DNA of 64,000 nt from Parabacteroides sp. PFB2-10 (GCF_029893085.1 NZ_JARXWI010000016.1:1-64000); one strand, 5' to 3'; positions 8,662 to 18,608 are shown, counted from the first letter of the stretch. Made by a program: numbers and translations. The notes: a model not told the origin generated them from the sequence alone.

Positions 8662-9912
8662 ATGCGTCTTTTCTGGATCACCCTATTGCTCTCATGCGTT
8701 TTGCAGGCGGCTTACAGTCAACAGAAGTCGCCTGAAGTGCAGCGTTTGGAACAACAACGCAAAGAGGCATTGGCTGAGATCGAAATGACCAACAAACTCC
8801 TTAAAGAGACGGAGAATACGACTAAGAACTACCTGAACCGACTCAATCTTTTAGGAAACCAGATCCTTCAGCGCAAGAAAGTGATCCGCCTGCTTATGCA
8901 GGAAACGGCCGCTATCGACCAGGAAATAACCGGTTTGCGCAATGAAATCAGCCAATTGGAGAAGGAGTTGAAACAGAAACAGGACAACTACAAGCAGTCG
9001 GCTCAACGTCTGCAACGACGTGCCAATTCGCAAGACAAATTGCTTTTCGTGCTTTCGGCTGAGAACTTTTCCCAGTCGATGCGTCGTATGCGCTATCTTC
9101 GGGAGTTTGCCTACTGGCAAAAGCAACAGGCGCAAACCATTGTTGAAAAACAAAAGGAGATAACCGCCAAGCAGGCAGCCTTGCAACAAACACGTGCCGA
9201 AAAGCAGGAGCTGTTGAATGAGCGCGAAACAGAAAACAAAAAACTGGTTACCGAAGAAAGCAATCAGAAGAAAGAGGTGCAGCAGCTCAATAAGCGCCAA
9301 AAGGAACTGCAAGCGCAATTGAAGCAAAAACAACAACGAGCGCAGGCCTTAAACCGACAAATCGAGAAATTGATCGCCGAAGAGATTGCCCGGGCAGAAG
9401 CCGCCTCGAAGATGCAACCGGGAGGAAAAGAACCGACTCGCGTGGCTGACAGTAAAGGCGGTTATGCGATGACCAAAGCCGAAAAACAACTCTCGGACGA
9501 CTTTGCCAGCAACCGGGGACGACTACCCTTCCCCTTAGAAGGACAATATGCCATTGTAGGCACTTTTGGCGAGCAGCAACATGCCCAATTGAAATATGTG
9601 CGCATGAATAACAGCGGAATAGATATCCAGACCTCCCCCGGCACCGATGCCTGTGCTGTGTTCAACGGTGAGGTGACCCGCGTATTTGTGGTGCCCGGTT
9701 ATAATAATTCGGTAATTGTTCGCCACGGGAATTACCTGACGGTGTATAGCAATCTCAGTCAGGTCTACGTGAAAGCCGGCGATAAGGTGAAAACCCGCCA
9801 GCCCATCGGACGCATATTCAGCGACAACGAAAACGCCAACGAAACCATCCTCCACTTCCAACTCTGGAAAGAAAAAACCAAACTAAACCCCTCGCCCTGG
9901 TTGGATAAGTAA
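8662..9912 (+). CDS. EnvC/NlpD-like coiled-coil protein with degenerate M23 domain
   Basis: The 416-residue protein has a signal peptide, a long coiled coil (about 22-250, very rich in Q, K, E) and a C-terminal LytM/M23 domain (about 288-416). In active M23 enzymes zinc is bound by an HxxxD motif and an HxH motif. Here the corresponding places read NSGID and ILHFQL, so the first His of each motif is replaced. That pattern is typical of EnvC-type proteins, which activate cell-wall amidases instead of cutting peptidoglycan themselves. A role in septal wall splitting is inferred. It is the last gene of the block that begins at dut. Confidence 0.85.
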   Translation: MRLFWITLLLSCVLQAAYSQQKSPEVQRLEQQRKEALAEIEMTNKLLKETENTTKNYLNRLNLLGNQILQRKKVIRLLMQETAAIDQEITGLRNEISQLEKELKQKQDNYKQSAQRLQRRANSQDKLLFVLSAENFSQSMRRMRYLREFAYWQKQQAQTIVEKQKEITAKQAALQQTRAEKQELLNERETENKKLVTEESNQKKEVQQLNKRQKELQAQLKQKQQRAQALNRQIEKLIAEEIARAEAASKMQPGGKEPTRVADSKGGYAMTKAEKQLSDDFASNRGRLPFPLEGQYAIVGTFGEQQHAQLKYVRMNNSGIDIQTSPGTDACAVFNGEVTRVFVVPGYNNSVIVRHGNYLTVYSNLSQVYVKAGDKVKTRQPIGRIFSDNENANETILHFQLWKEKTKLNPSPWLDK

Positions 9913-9962
9913 ATAGATCAACCGCAATCGCAGCATAGTTACGCTATTTAAATGGTGTAAAC

Positions 9963-10138
9963 AAATGTTAATTTGCCTGTTTTTGGCGAAACCCCTAATT
10001 TACGATTTGTAATTTCGGCGGGACTTTGCGCGCAAAAAAGCAGGACTTCGGAGACAAACTCCCGGGAGAAACACTTTTTAACGTATGGATTTGTAAGTAA
10101 AACGTCCGTTTTGCTTACAATCGCTATTTTAACATTTG
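9963..10138 (+). repeat. Palindrome-rich 176-bp repeat, copy A
   Basis: The 316-bp gap after the EnvC-like gene holds this element. Its ends read AAATGTTAA and TTAACATTT, an inverted terminal repeat. Inside, in order, are TTTGCGCGCAAA, CTCCCGGGAG and a 30-bp stem (TTGTAAGTAAAACG / CGTTTTGCTTACAA). Two other near-identical copies lie on the opposite strand at 27740-27914 and 46120-46294, with a diverged relative at 63430-63600. No transposase is linked. The rest of the gap (9913-9962 and 10139-10228) shows nothing recognisable. Confidence 0.85.
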
Positions 10139-10228
10139 GGGAGGTGGGGTGCGAAAACGAACGGTGAGATCGTTAGATTGGAAAGGCAGCCTTCGATGCT
10201 GCCAGGCCGATCTTCTCTACTCTATACA

Positions 10229-11332
10229 TCATTTTAATTTGTATTTTACAATGACCATATTGCCATCTTCTTCTAATGGGTGAATGGCGGAGGGGTTTAA
10301 TGGGTATTGCCGATCTTCGCCCTCTAAAATAGAAGTGGGACTTAATGAAGAATAGAAATAACCATCATCGTAGGTTAGTATTTTTGGAAAATAATCTTGA
10401 TAGTCGTTAAATACTTTTTCTCCTGTCTCCGTGTTAAACTTGAGGAAAGCGATTTTCCCTTTGTTTACAATAAAAGCCCATAATGTACTTTCAATAACAT
10501 ACGCCTCTAAGAAAAAGCTGTAATTCCGTTGGTTGTTTATAAATAATTGGGGGTTAGACCAGGCCTCTCCGGGTACCGCATCATTTAATTCAAAATGAAA
10601 TGATTGAATTTCCTGAATAGCATTGTAAGGAAAAAGGGAAAGAGTTGAAGTAAAGTTGTCAAAATAGGCGATCTCTTTTTTGGTGTCGATAAGTGGATTC
10701 GTGATGAAAGGAAGAAATGCTATCTGCTCAGGGGGTAAAGAGATATTTTTCCCTTTTAGGTTGAATTCTTTATCGAATGAAAACAATTGAAAAGTATTTC
10801 CTTCTTCTGTAAATATCTTTTCGTTTGTTGAACAAACAAATCCCTCTGGCGAACTGCAAATGCTCCAAAACAGCGGATCTCCTATTTTCTTTGAATGCAG
10901 GAAGCTACCAGCCATATCATAGATATAGACTAATGACGGAGTTGTTAATAAAACAATTTGCTCATTTTCTTTGTCGATTGTGAAATCTTGTATGTTAATA
11001 TACTCGCCGGGACCGCTGCCTATGGATCCGATAGAGTGACTGAAAGAGCCGTCAAAATTAAAAACAAACACTTTTTTTGTTGTTATTTTATCTAATATAT
11101 AATATTTGTTTTGATAGACTTGCATTTTGTCAATATCACCCATAAGGCTTGTTGATGATGCTTCCATAGGGGTACAATCAACGATTTCGAAGAGTTCATC
11201 ATGTGATGTTTCCCCTTGTACTTCTTTTAAAGAAATAGTGGACTGAACAGCTTTGTCTTGCTTTTCGGTGCAGGAAGATAGCGTAATGACAATCCATAGT
11301 AACACATAGATATTTTGTGTGTTATTTTTCAT
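10229..11332 (-). CDS. Six-bladed beta-propeller lipoprotein (DUF5128/DUF4934-like)
   Basis: This 367-residue lipoprotein has a signal ending TLSSC (Cys 21). It belongs to the Bacteroidetes six-bladed beta-propeller group: a FNFDGSFSHSIGSIGSGPGEY turn with the diagnostic G-x-G-P-G-E-Y motif is followed by INIQDFTIDKENEQI, then further propeller strands. The role of the family is not established; members are surface or periplasmic lipoproteins. It is the last of three tandem paralogues, and its ATG overlaps the end of the upstream gene by 11 bp. Base composition is visibly more AT-rich than the flanking housekeeping genes. Confidence 0.83.
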   Translation of the reverse strand: MKNNTQNIYVLLWIVITLSSCTEKQDKAVQSTISLKEVQGETSHDELFEIVDCTPMEASSTSLMGDIDKMQVYQNKYYILDKITTKKVFVFNFDGSFSHSIGSIGSGPGEYINIQDFTIDKENEQIVLLTTPSLVYIYDMAGSFLHSKKIGDPLFWSICSSPEGFVCSTNEKIFTEEGNTFQLFSFDKEFNLKGKNISLPPEQIAFLPFITNPLIDTKKEIAYFDNFTSTLSLFPYNAIQEIQSFHFELNDAVPGEAWSNPQLFINNQRNYSFFLEAYVIESTLWAFIVNKGKIAFLKFNTETGEKVFNDYQDYFPKILTYDDGYFYSSLSPTSILEGEDRQYPLNPSAIHPLEEDGNMVIVKYKLK

Positions 11333-12524
11333 AATAAATCAGTATAGGATTAGAGTCTTCAGATATTGTTTCTAATGCTTCGTAGTTTTTTATGTTTTTA
11401 TTTACATATCCATCCGTTATGAAGTTTTTAAATATAGGAATGGCGTATGACGAAATGTATCCATAAACTCCATTTTTGTCTGCGCATCCTATTTTTTCAA
11501 GGAAACCATTTTTACAATAAAGTAAATCGTTTTCAACCTCATTCGTGATATTTAAGTTGTTGTTTTTACAATCGTAAAATATATATGTTTGTTTGAAGTT
11601 GTTTCTGAATCCAAAAAAGATCAAATCGCCACATTCCATAAAGTTAAATATGTCGTATGATATTTTTTTCTGATGAATTTTCTCAAGTAGGAAGTCTTCT
11701 GGTGTGTCTTCTTTGATTTTTTCAACATCCGAAACCGTCACCCATTGATTGTCTTCGAGTGTAAGGAATGAAGAGATTCCATCCTCGTTTATCCCTATGA
11801 CAGTATTCATGAATAGCCTGATATATTTAGGTTGCCTGCTGTTCCGTGAATAAAAAAAACTTTCATCTTTTGTCGCTAAAGATGACCAGTTTCTCTGGTG
11901 GGCATTTGCGTCTAAAAATGTTCCGACCTGTGTTCCTGTTTTAGGATCTATTTCTTGTAGTAGATATTTTTCCTTTTTGTTCATGTCATAGAAAAAAGCA
12001 TCGGCATATAGTTTGTTGTCGAAATACTGAATATGCTTGGTATTTATATCATTTTCCCCCAATTTGATGGAACGGATAAACTGGCCTGTTTGATAGTTAT
12101 ATATGTTTATTTTATTTGATTCAGGATCCATTAAATAAATTTCTTCATTTTGGGGATCGATGGTAAAATCAGAAACATCAATATATTCTTCAGGTCCTTG
12201 TCCGTTGCTGCCTATTCTTCGTACAAACGTTCCGTCTTTCTTGAAAGCATAAAGACTGTTTGTCCGCAGTTTGTCCAGTATAAATATGAGGCTGTCAGTC
12301 ACTTGAATCCCCGAAACATCTCCAATTATAGCGTCATCATGTGTCTCTAAAACGATAGCTGTGACTTTGCTGAAATAGTCAGAGAACAAAATCTTTTCCT
12401 TTTTTTCAACATTGTTTACATTGATCGTATGTGTGGAAACCTCGATATTTCCCCCTTGCTCTTTTTTTGCATTGCATGAAAGGAATATGATCGGAATGAA
12501 AAGTGTAATATAAAATTGCTTCAT
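11322..12524 (-). CDS. Six-bladed beta-propeller lipoprotein, second paralogue
   Basis: The start at 12524 yields MKQFYITLFIPIIFLSC, a lipoprotein signal with Cys 17; an upstream ATG at 12548 would place eight polar residues before it. The 400-residue product carries the family motif as GSNGQGPEEYIDVSDFTID, followed by EEIYLMDPESNKINIYNY. It shares the N-terminal LETHDDAIIGDVSGIQVTDS pattern with the next gene upstream, so the two are recent paralogues. Function is unknown. It overlaps the downstream paralogue by 11 bp. Confidence 0.82.
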   Translation of the reverse strand: MKQFYITLFIPIIFLSCNAKKEQGGNIEVSTHTINVNNVEKKEKILFSDYFSKVTAIVLETHDDAIIGDVSGIQVTDSLIFILDKLRTNSLYAFKKDGTFVRRIGSNGQGPEEYIDVSDFTIDPQNEEIYLMDPESNKINIYNYQTGQFIRSIKLGENDINTKHIQYFDNKLYADAFFYDMNKKEKYLLQEIDPKTGTQVGTFLDANAHQRNWSSLATKDESFFYSRNSRQPKYIRLFMNTVIGINEDGISSFLTLEDNQWVTVSDVEKIKEDTPEDFLLEKIHQKKISYDIFNFMECGDLIFFGFRNNFKQTYIFYDCKNNNLNITNEVENDLLYCKNGFLEKIGCADKNGVYGYISSYAIPIFKNFITDGYVNKNIKNYEALETISEDSNPILIYYEK

Positions 12525-12599
12525 TGTTGTTTTTTTTAGTGACTGCAAATTGTTATTTGTTTGTCCTATTTCGGAGCTTTAATCCGGGTAGTAGTGGTG

Positions 12600-13817
12600 T
12601 TATTTATCTGTTGAATAGAAAAATATTATTGGATTAGAATCTTCTTTTAAATTGGATAGAAAGTTCTCTTCTTGTATACTTTTTGACAAAAATCCATTTT
12701 GAGCTATTTCATAAAACTCATGCATTTTATGTGGATGAATATATGCATACAATCCTTTTGAGTCCGAGCAGATGAAGTTATGAAATAAGACTGCTTTTTC
12801 TGGATTTGCATATACCATATCGTCCATAATTATATCAAAAAGCATGACGGATCGATCGTTTTTATAGAATAAAATGGTATTGCCTGTAAGCCCTTCTAAG
12901 AATTGAAAGTATATGTATTGATCAGTTTCTAAGTAGTTACTTATTCTGTATATTTTATTCTTTTCATATATTTTATCCCACGCATCATTGTCATGTTTGA
13001 AGTCTAAACCTTTTAGATCATCCTTGGATATGAATTTACTACTTTTTAATACCGCGTATGGAGTCACAGAGTCGGCATTTAATGAAAGGATAGTATTCCC
13101 CCAAAAAGAGATGTATTTAGGGCTTCCATATGTTCTGGAATAAAAAGAGTCATTTGTGAGTATAATTCCACTGAAACCTTTGTTGTAATCTGTGGATTTT
13201 AAAATTTGGTGTTCTTTTTCCGGGTTGTTTAAATAGATATAATTCATCAAATATGAACCCTCGTCAAGATCTTCTTCCGAATAGTTATCCATATATAATA
13301 TGTTTTCAACATACTGTATGTTAAACCGGGTTAGTCCTTCCCCGCTTACAGGTATAGACCGAATATAATCGCCACTATTCATGTCGTAACATAATACCTT
13401 CATAGAGTGGTTGTCGAAGATAAGGATCTCATGGTCGTCTTTGTTTATGGTGAAATCAGATATCGAAAGGTATTCGCCTGGTCCATGTCCTACATTCCCG
13501 TATTTCATAAAAAAAGAACCATTCTTATGAAATCCATACAACGATTCAGCATGTTTCTTGTCCAATACAAATATGTAGTCATCAGTGATTTGTATATTGC
13601 TTATTTCTCCAATCAAACAATTTTCTTTTGTCTCTAAAGGAATTGTAGTTACATCTTTGAATAAGGACGATGTTTTTATAATCCCCTCTTTTTTTACATT
13701 ATCTATATCTATAATGTAGGTGTCGTTATTCGACTCCACTGTCTCAACTTCATTTTTTTTATTATTTAAAACGCATGATGACAGAACTATAAGCGCAAGT
13801 AAAATTATCTTTTTCAT
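12600..13817 (-). CDS. Six-bladed beta-propeller lipoprotein, first paralogue
   Basis: The ATG at 13817 gives MKKIILLALIVLSSC, a lipoprotein signal with Cys 15; 405 residues in all. A TATATTTG promoter box at 13826-13833 lies so close that the in-frame ATG at 13841 would be upstream of transcription, which settles the start. The family motif appears as GNVGHGPGEYLSISDFTIN. The region shared with the second paralogue (PLETKENCLIGEISNIQITD) is strongly similar. It heads the three-gene run; function unknown. Confidence 0.83.
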   Translation of the reverse strand: MKKIILLALIVLSSCVLNNKKNEVETVESNNDTYIIDIDNVKKEGIIKTSSLFKDVTTIPLETKENCLIGEISNIQITDDYIFVLDKKHAESLYGFHKNGSFFMKYGNVGHGPGEYLSISDFTINKDDHEILIFDNHSMKVLCYDMNSGDYIRSIPVSGEGLTRFNIQYVENILYMDNYSEEDLDEGSYLMNYIYLNNPEKEHQILKSTDYNKGFSGIILTNDSFYSRTYGSPKYISFWGNTILSLNADSVTPYAVLKSSKFISKDDLKGLDFKHDNDAWDKIYEKNKIYRISNYLETDQYIYFQFLEGLTGNTILFYKNDRSVMLFDIIMDDMVYANPEKAVLFHNFICSDSKGLYAYIHPHKMHEFYEIAQNGFLSKSIQEENFLSNLKEDSNPIIFFYSTDK

Positions 13818-13825
13818 AAGTAAGA

Positions 13826-13833
13826 CAAATATA
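13826..13833 (-). promoter_or_regulatory. -7 box of the beta-propeller operon
   Basis: On the minus strand this reads TATATTTG, a perfect Bacteroidetes -7 element. Transcription would begin at about 13819, giving a nearly leaderless message for the ATG at 13817. Confidence 0.6.
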
Positions 13834-13892
13834 ACGACCATCCGGAGTATTCCAATATGTAAATCGTTAAAATACTTTTTAATACATAAAAT

Positions 13893-13926
13893 AATCCCCT
13901 CTCGGTCGCACGACCGGGAGGGGATT
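13893..13926 (-). terminator. Terminator of the esterase/GH43 operon
   Basis: On the minus strand AATCCCCTCCCGGTCG and CGACCGAGAGGGGATT pair with one imperfect position around a two- to four-base loop, followed by ATTTTA. It lies just past the stop of the GH43 gene at 13949 and ends that transcript. Confidence 0.85.
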
Positions 13927-13948
13927 ATATTTTAAAGACAGGCAACTC

Positions 13949-15409
13949 TTAGGGATTACGGAAATTCCATTTAGAGTTATCGCTGTTCATGTCGAATTTG
14001 CCGAGTGAAGGCGTGCTGTCGCCTGCAGAAATCAATACCAGTTCTTTATCGCTGCCCGGTACTTTTTTAGGCATAATCCGATAGGTGCCGTCTGTCAACT
14101 GATCGATTCTCCACAACTGCTCGGGTGCTCCCGTAAACGTAGGAACGGCTATTACCTCTGCATCCGCTGTGGCAGCTAATGCACGATTGGTGCCTTCGAT
14201 CAGAATCTTGTAATAAGGACCTCCCAGGTATCCGCCGGCTTCAGGCACAGCGGTAATAGTCCACTTCTGATGGGGGCGGAACATATAGTCACCTATTCTT
14301 ACATTGATATCTCCCTGTGGCCAGGTGCTGATCACATCATTCAATGTTTGCGACTTCACAGGAGGAAGCGGGGGATCATTTGGATCTCCACCACGACGTC
14401 TAACACTCTCCATGCGTACGAAATCGACAGCAAGCTCGAGAGCATACCCTCTGCGTTCAGACTCAATCTCGTAGGTTCCATCCTTAAAGGCTTCTCCGGC
14501 TACGGGCCATCCGTTTTTCCACACGATCGGGCGTATGGCCAATACAGAACGACCGCCCTGATCGAAGTCGGCTTCGTAATGGAAAGACATCTTCTCTACG
14601 CCCTCTTCCACGATGTAACGTCCGAAGTGTCCGGGGCCGGTCTTGCGGTTTTCAGCAGCAATAACCATCTTACCACCGCCTTCCAGCATGCTTCTGCCTA
14701 CATTGTCTAAGTAGGGTCCCGTTACATTGCGTGAGCGGCCTACGACAATATTATAGGTAGAGTTCGGACCGTCACAGCAGGTGCCGTGCGTACCCAATAG
14801 GTAGTACCATCCGTCGCGATACATCAGGGTGGTGGCTTCACAGTCAATGGCGATATTTATCGCTTCGTTGCCTTCCACCCGTTTGCCGGTCTTGGGATCG
14901 AGTTCCACCATTCGGATAAAGCCGAAATAGGTTCCGTAAGTACACCACAGGCGACCGTCAGGGCCGAGCAATAATCCGGCATCAATCGCGTCGCAGTCTT
15001 CGTCATCGAGCGAAGAGGCTACTTCGATCGGTTCAGTGTAGGCGAAATCAGGTGAGTTGGGATCTAATGTTTTGTTCCACATGGTAAGTACCTTGCCGGC
15101 GTGTCCGCCGCCCAATCCACCACCGGTGGCGCTGTAAGCAATCAGGTAACGATCACCGATTTTTAGAGCATCCGGTGCAGCGCCCCCACCGGGACGTACT
15201 GCTCCGCCGTTCCATGTCCAGCCGTCTTCGGAAATCAATCCGCCGCCGCCCGTTCCGAACGTATAGTATTTACCGTCGCACTCCATGATGTTGGAGGGAT
15301 CGTGAATATACGGAGTACCTATTTGTGCAGATGCTTTTTCGAATGTCAATGCAGACATCAGGGCTATTGTGCCCAATAATATAGTTTTTGTTTTCATTGT
15401 CATACTCAT
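13949..15409 (-). CDS. Secreted glycoside hydrolase family 43 protein
   Basis: This 486-residue enzyme has a signal peptide ending near KASAQ and a five-bladed GH43 propeller (about 30-330). Candidate catalytic residues are Asp 37 (IHDPSN, base), Asp 143 (AIDAGLL, pKa modulator) and Glu 191 (IDCEATTLMY, acid). GH43 members are mainly arabinofuranosidases, arabinanases and xylosidases; the exact linkage cannot be read here. The tail (about 360-486) looks like a beta-trefoil or lectin-like module: HQKWTITAVPEAGG, PEQLWRIDQLTDGTYRIMP and SKWNFRNP resemble ricin-type repeats. The ATG overlaps the upstream stop as ATGA, which supports this start. It is the last gene of the operon. Confidence 0.87.
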   Translation of the reverse strand: MSMTMKTKTILLGTIALMSALTFEKASAQIGTPYIHDPSNIMECDGKYYTFGTGGGGLISEDGWTWNGGAVRPGGGAAPDALKIGDRYLIAYSATGGGLGGGHAGKVLTMWNKTLDPNSPDFAYTEPIEVASSLDDEDCDAIDAGLLLGPDGRLWCTYGTYFGFIRMVELDPKTGKRVEGNEAINIAIDCEATTLMYRDGWYYLLGTHGTCCDGPNSTYNIVVGRSRNVTGPYLDNVGRSMLEGGGKMVIAAENRKTGPGHFGRYIVEEGVEKMSFHYEADFDQGGRSVLAIRPIVWKNGWPVAGEAFKDGTYEIESERRGYALELAVDFVRMESVRRRGGDPNDPPLPPVKSQTLNDVISTWPQGDINVRIGDYMFRPHQKWTITAVPEAGGYLGGPYYKILIEGTNRALAATADAEVIAVPTFTGAPEQLWRIDQLTDGTYRIMPKKVPGSDKELVLISAGDSTPSLGKFDMNSDNSKWNFRNP

Positions 15410-16152
15410 TGATAACTGATTGTAAAGTTCTTAACAGGCTTTCCGTCCTCATCTACAAAGCGAACGCAGAAGTCACTCATACCCGGGCCATTGATAACGG
15501 CTCCGCGCAAGATGTTCCGCCCTTTCTTCAGCGTCAGCCGGTGCGACTGACCGTCATCCACCACCATGCGGCGGTCACCTGAAAGAAGCAATACCTCCTC
15601 GCCGTTCAACCACCACATAGAGGCCGAATTGGAACCTGCCGAAAAGCGAACATTCTCGATGTCTTCTTCGCATTCGATCACAGTTACCGCCCAGAATAAC
15701 AGGCCATACACCTGTTTCTTAAGGCCGGCAGCAAAACGATACAGTTTCACGTTGTAAAGTTTGCTGTCCAATGCATGCCAAGCCAGTTTCTGTTTGCCTA
15801 CTTTCACTTTCTCTCCATCTTTGGGTAAGATAGTGAACTGATTTTTGAAGTAGAGCGTATCGAATGCCTGGCGCAGATAGCTGTCGGTAAAGACCGTATT
15901 GGTACGATTCGGTTTGTCGATCGGTTCCAGTATCATCCAGCGGCGGATGAAACCCTTTTCATCCGGTGAGACGACACCCTTGGTCGCTTCCGTGAAATAG
16001 TCGGACAGGTTGGTTGGCGTTTGAATCTTGTAGTTTTGTCTCGGCGGCGGGAAAGCTCCCGGTGCCGGTGTCGCGTTCTGTGCAAAAGCGGACACCCCGA
16101 GTAACACGGCAAAACATATCGCCAATCCTGTTTTTCGATGGAAAATATTCAT
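15406..16152 (-). CDS. Secreted protein of unknown function in the esterase/GH43 operon
   Basis: I do not recognise the family. The 248 residues start with a signal peptide (AICFAVLLGVSAFAQ) and a proline-rich linker (about 28-40). The C-terminal half (about 150-248) reads like a jelly-roll module as found beside glycosidases: SASMWWLNGEEVLLLSGDRR followed by LTLKKGRNILRGAVINGPG, where a small hydrophobic ligand site and a bracing strand usually sit. No catalytic motif is seen. It lies between a CE1 esterase (29 bp upstream) and GH43 (4-bp overlap), so it probably binds or helps cleave the same glycan. Confidence 0.72.
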   Translation of the reverse strand: MNIFHRKTGLAICFAVLLGVSAFAQNATPAPGAFPPPRQNYKIQTPTNLSDYFTEATKGVVSPDEKGFIRRWMILEPIDKPNRTNTVFTDSYLRQAFDTLYFKNQFTILPKDGEKVKVGKQKLAWHALDSKLYNVKLYRFAAGLKKQVYGLLFWAVTVIECEEDIENVRFSAGSNSASMWWLNGEEVLLLSGDRRMVVDDGQSHRLTLKKGRNILRGAVINGPGMSDFCVRFVDEDGKPVKNFTISYQ

Positions 16153-16181
16153 CGTTATAGTATGTTATAGTGAGTTATACA

Positions 16182-17345
<1,164 letters not shown>

Positions 17346-17381
17346 TTAGAATTTTTACTCATTAATACTATTATATACTTT

Positions 17382-18509
17382 TCATTTAAACAATAATGGA
17401 GCAAACCGGTAGAGACTCTCGCGCCACACAGGCCAGGTGTGCCCGCCGGGTGTTTCATAATAGGTGTACTTGATGCCAATCTCATCAAAGCGCTTCATCA
17501 TCACCTGGCAGTTATTATAGGCAATATCCTCCTGTCCTCCCATGGAGATCCAGAACTGTTTGAAGCCTTTGTTATACTTGTCTTTGTTTTCTTTCAACAG
17601 GGTGTAATACTGTTCGGTCGTGTCATCATTGGCTAATCCCTGCGGAGCCCTTGCCCACCAACCGGAGCTGAACACACCGACATAAGAGAACATTTCCGGA
17701 CGGGAGATGCTGGCATTCAGCGTTTGAATACCACCCATCGATAATCCTGCCAACGCCCGGTAGTCTTTTCCCTTTTTCACTTTGAAAGTCTTTTCTACAA
17801 ACGGGATACAGTCGTTGAACAATTCGGCGTTGAAATCGCGGCTATTGCCATCGAGCATAGCGATTACCATCGGCACGGCCTCGCCTTTTGCGATCAGATT
17901 ATCCAGGATAATATCCGTACGTCCCTGGCTCGACCAGCCACTTTCGTCTTCGCCACCGCCATGTTGCAGGTAAAGCACCGGATAGGTCTGATTGCTTTGG
18001 TCGTAACCGGGAGGGGTGTACACAAACATGCGTTTCCAATCGTTCGCCGTTTGTGAGAAATAATATTTTATGCGCACATCGCCGGTAGGCACATCCTGCC
18101 GGTAGAAGTGGTTGATGCCTTCCGCATAAGGGATTTCTATCCCGCTTGACATCATGCTGCATCCGTAAAAAGAACGGCTGGCCGGATCGGCAACCGAAAC
18201 ACCATCGATAATCAGGAAATAATAATGGAAACCGGGGCCTAACGGATCCGTCGTACATGTCCACTCGCCATTATCATGCCGTTGCATATCATACTTTTTC
18301 CCCAAGTCGATCTGTACCTTTTGGGCATCGGGGGCTTTCACCCGGAAGGTCGCCCGGTTGCCGGGCAAAATGCGCGGATAACCAGTCGGTCTTACATTGT
18401 AATCAGAAGGCTGACCCGGAAGATCAACAGGTCGCTGTTGTGCCGTTACGGCGCTTACTAAACAGACAAAAAATAGGCAGGAAACAAGACGTTTTACCAT
18501 TTTACTCAT
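17382..18509 (-). CDS. CBM48-CE1 esterase, second paralogue
   Basis: This 375-residue protein has the same plan as the following gene: signal peptide ending VTAQQ, CBM48-like domain (about 38-130), then a CE1 domain with nucleophile Ser 257 (AGLSMGG) and histidine His 357 (GGHTWPVW). The YLQHGGGEDESGW oxyanion segment is conserved. The two paralogues differ around the active site (WGG versus MGG, AHEF versus HTWP), which suggests different ester preferences. It is first in the four-gene operon and is preceded by an unusual palindromic array at 18609-18696. Confidence 0.88.
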   Translation of the reverse strand: MSKMVKRLVSCLFFVCLVSAVTAQQRPVDLPGQPSDYNVRPTGYPRILPGNRATFRVKAPDAQKVQIDLGKKYDMQRHDNGEWTCTTDPLGPGFHYYFLIIDGVSVADPASRSFYGCSMMSSGIEIPYAEGINHFYRQDVPTGDVRIKYYFSQTANDWKRMFVYTPPGYDQSNQTYPVLYLQHGGGEDESGWSSQGRTDIILDNLIAKGEAVPMVIAMLDGNSRDFNAELFNDCIPFVEKTFKVKKGKDYRALAGLSMGGIQTLNASISRPEMFSYVGVFSSGWWARAPQGLANDDTTEQYYTLLKENKDKYNKGFKQFWISMGGQEDIAYNNCQVMMKRFDEIGIKYTYYETPGGHTWPVWRESLYRFAPLLFK

Positions 18510-18565
18510 ATCAATTTATTTTAGTGAAAACAGGTGTGATTTTTACAAGCGCAAGTTACCCTCTT

Positions 18566-18583
18566 CCGCTTCAATCTAAGCGG
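18566..18583. promoter_or_regulatory. Possible operator over the esterase operon promoter
   Basis: CCGCTT and AAGCGG form a perfect 6-6-6 inverted repeat. The six-base centre, read on the minus strand, contains most of TAGATTG, a loose match to a -7 element for the esterase gene that starts at 18509. A TTTG lies at 18597-18594 on the same strand, but the spacing is short. A repressor or activator site is an inference. Confidence 0.4.
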
Positions 18584-18608
18584 ATAATTCTTGCAAATGG
18601 GTGGATAA

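Noticed and set aside
9973-10167. Small protein-coding frame inside repeat copy A (and matching frames in copies B and C)
   Set aside because: Both strands are open in every copy because stop codons are rare in it; copies differ mainly at residue-changing sites while stems stay paired, so it does not look like a selected protein.
10229-13817. Polysaccharide utilisation locus at the beta-propeller genes
   Set aside because: No SusCD, glycosidase or regulator is within the run; the propeller family alone does not show glycan use.
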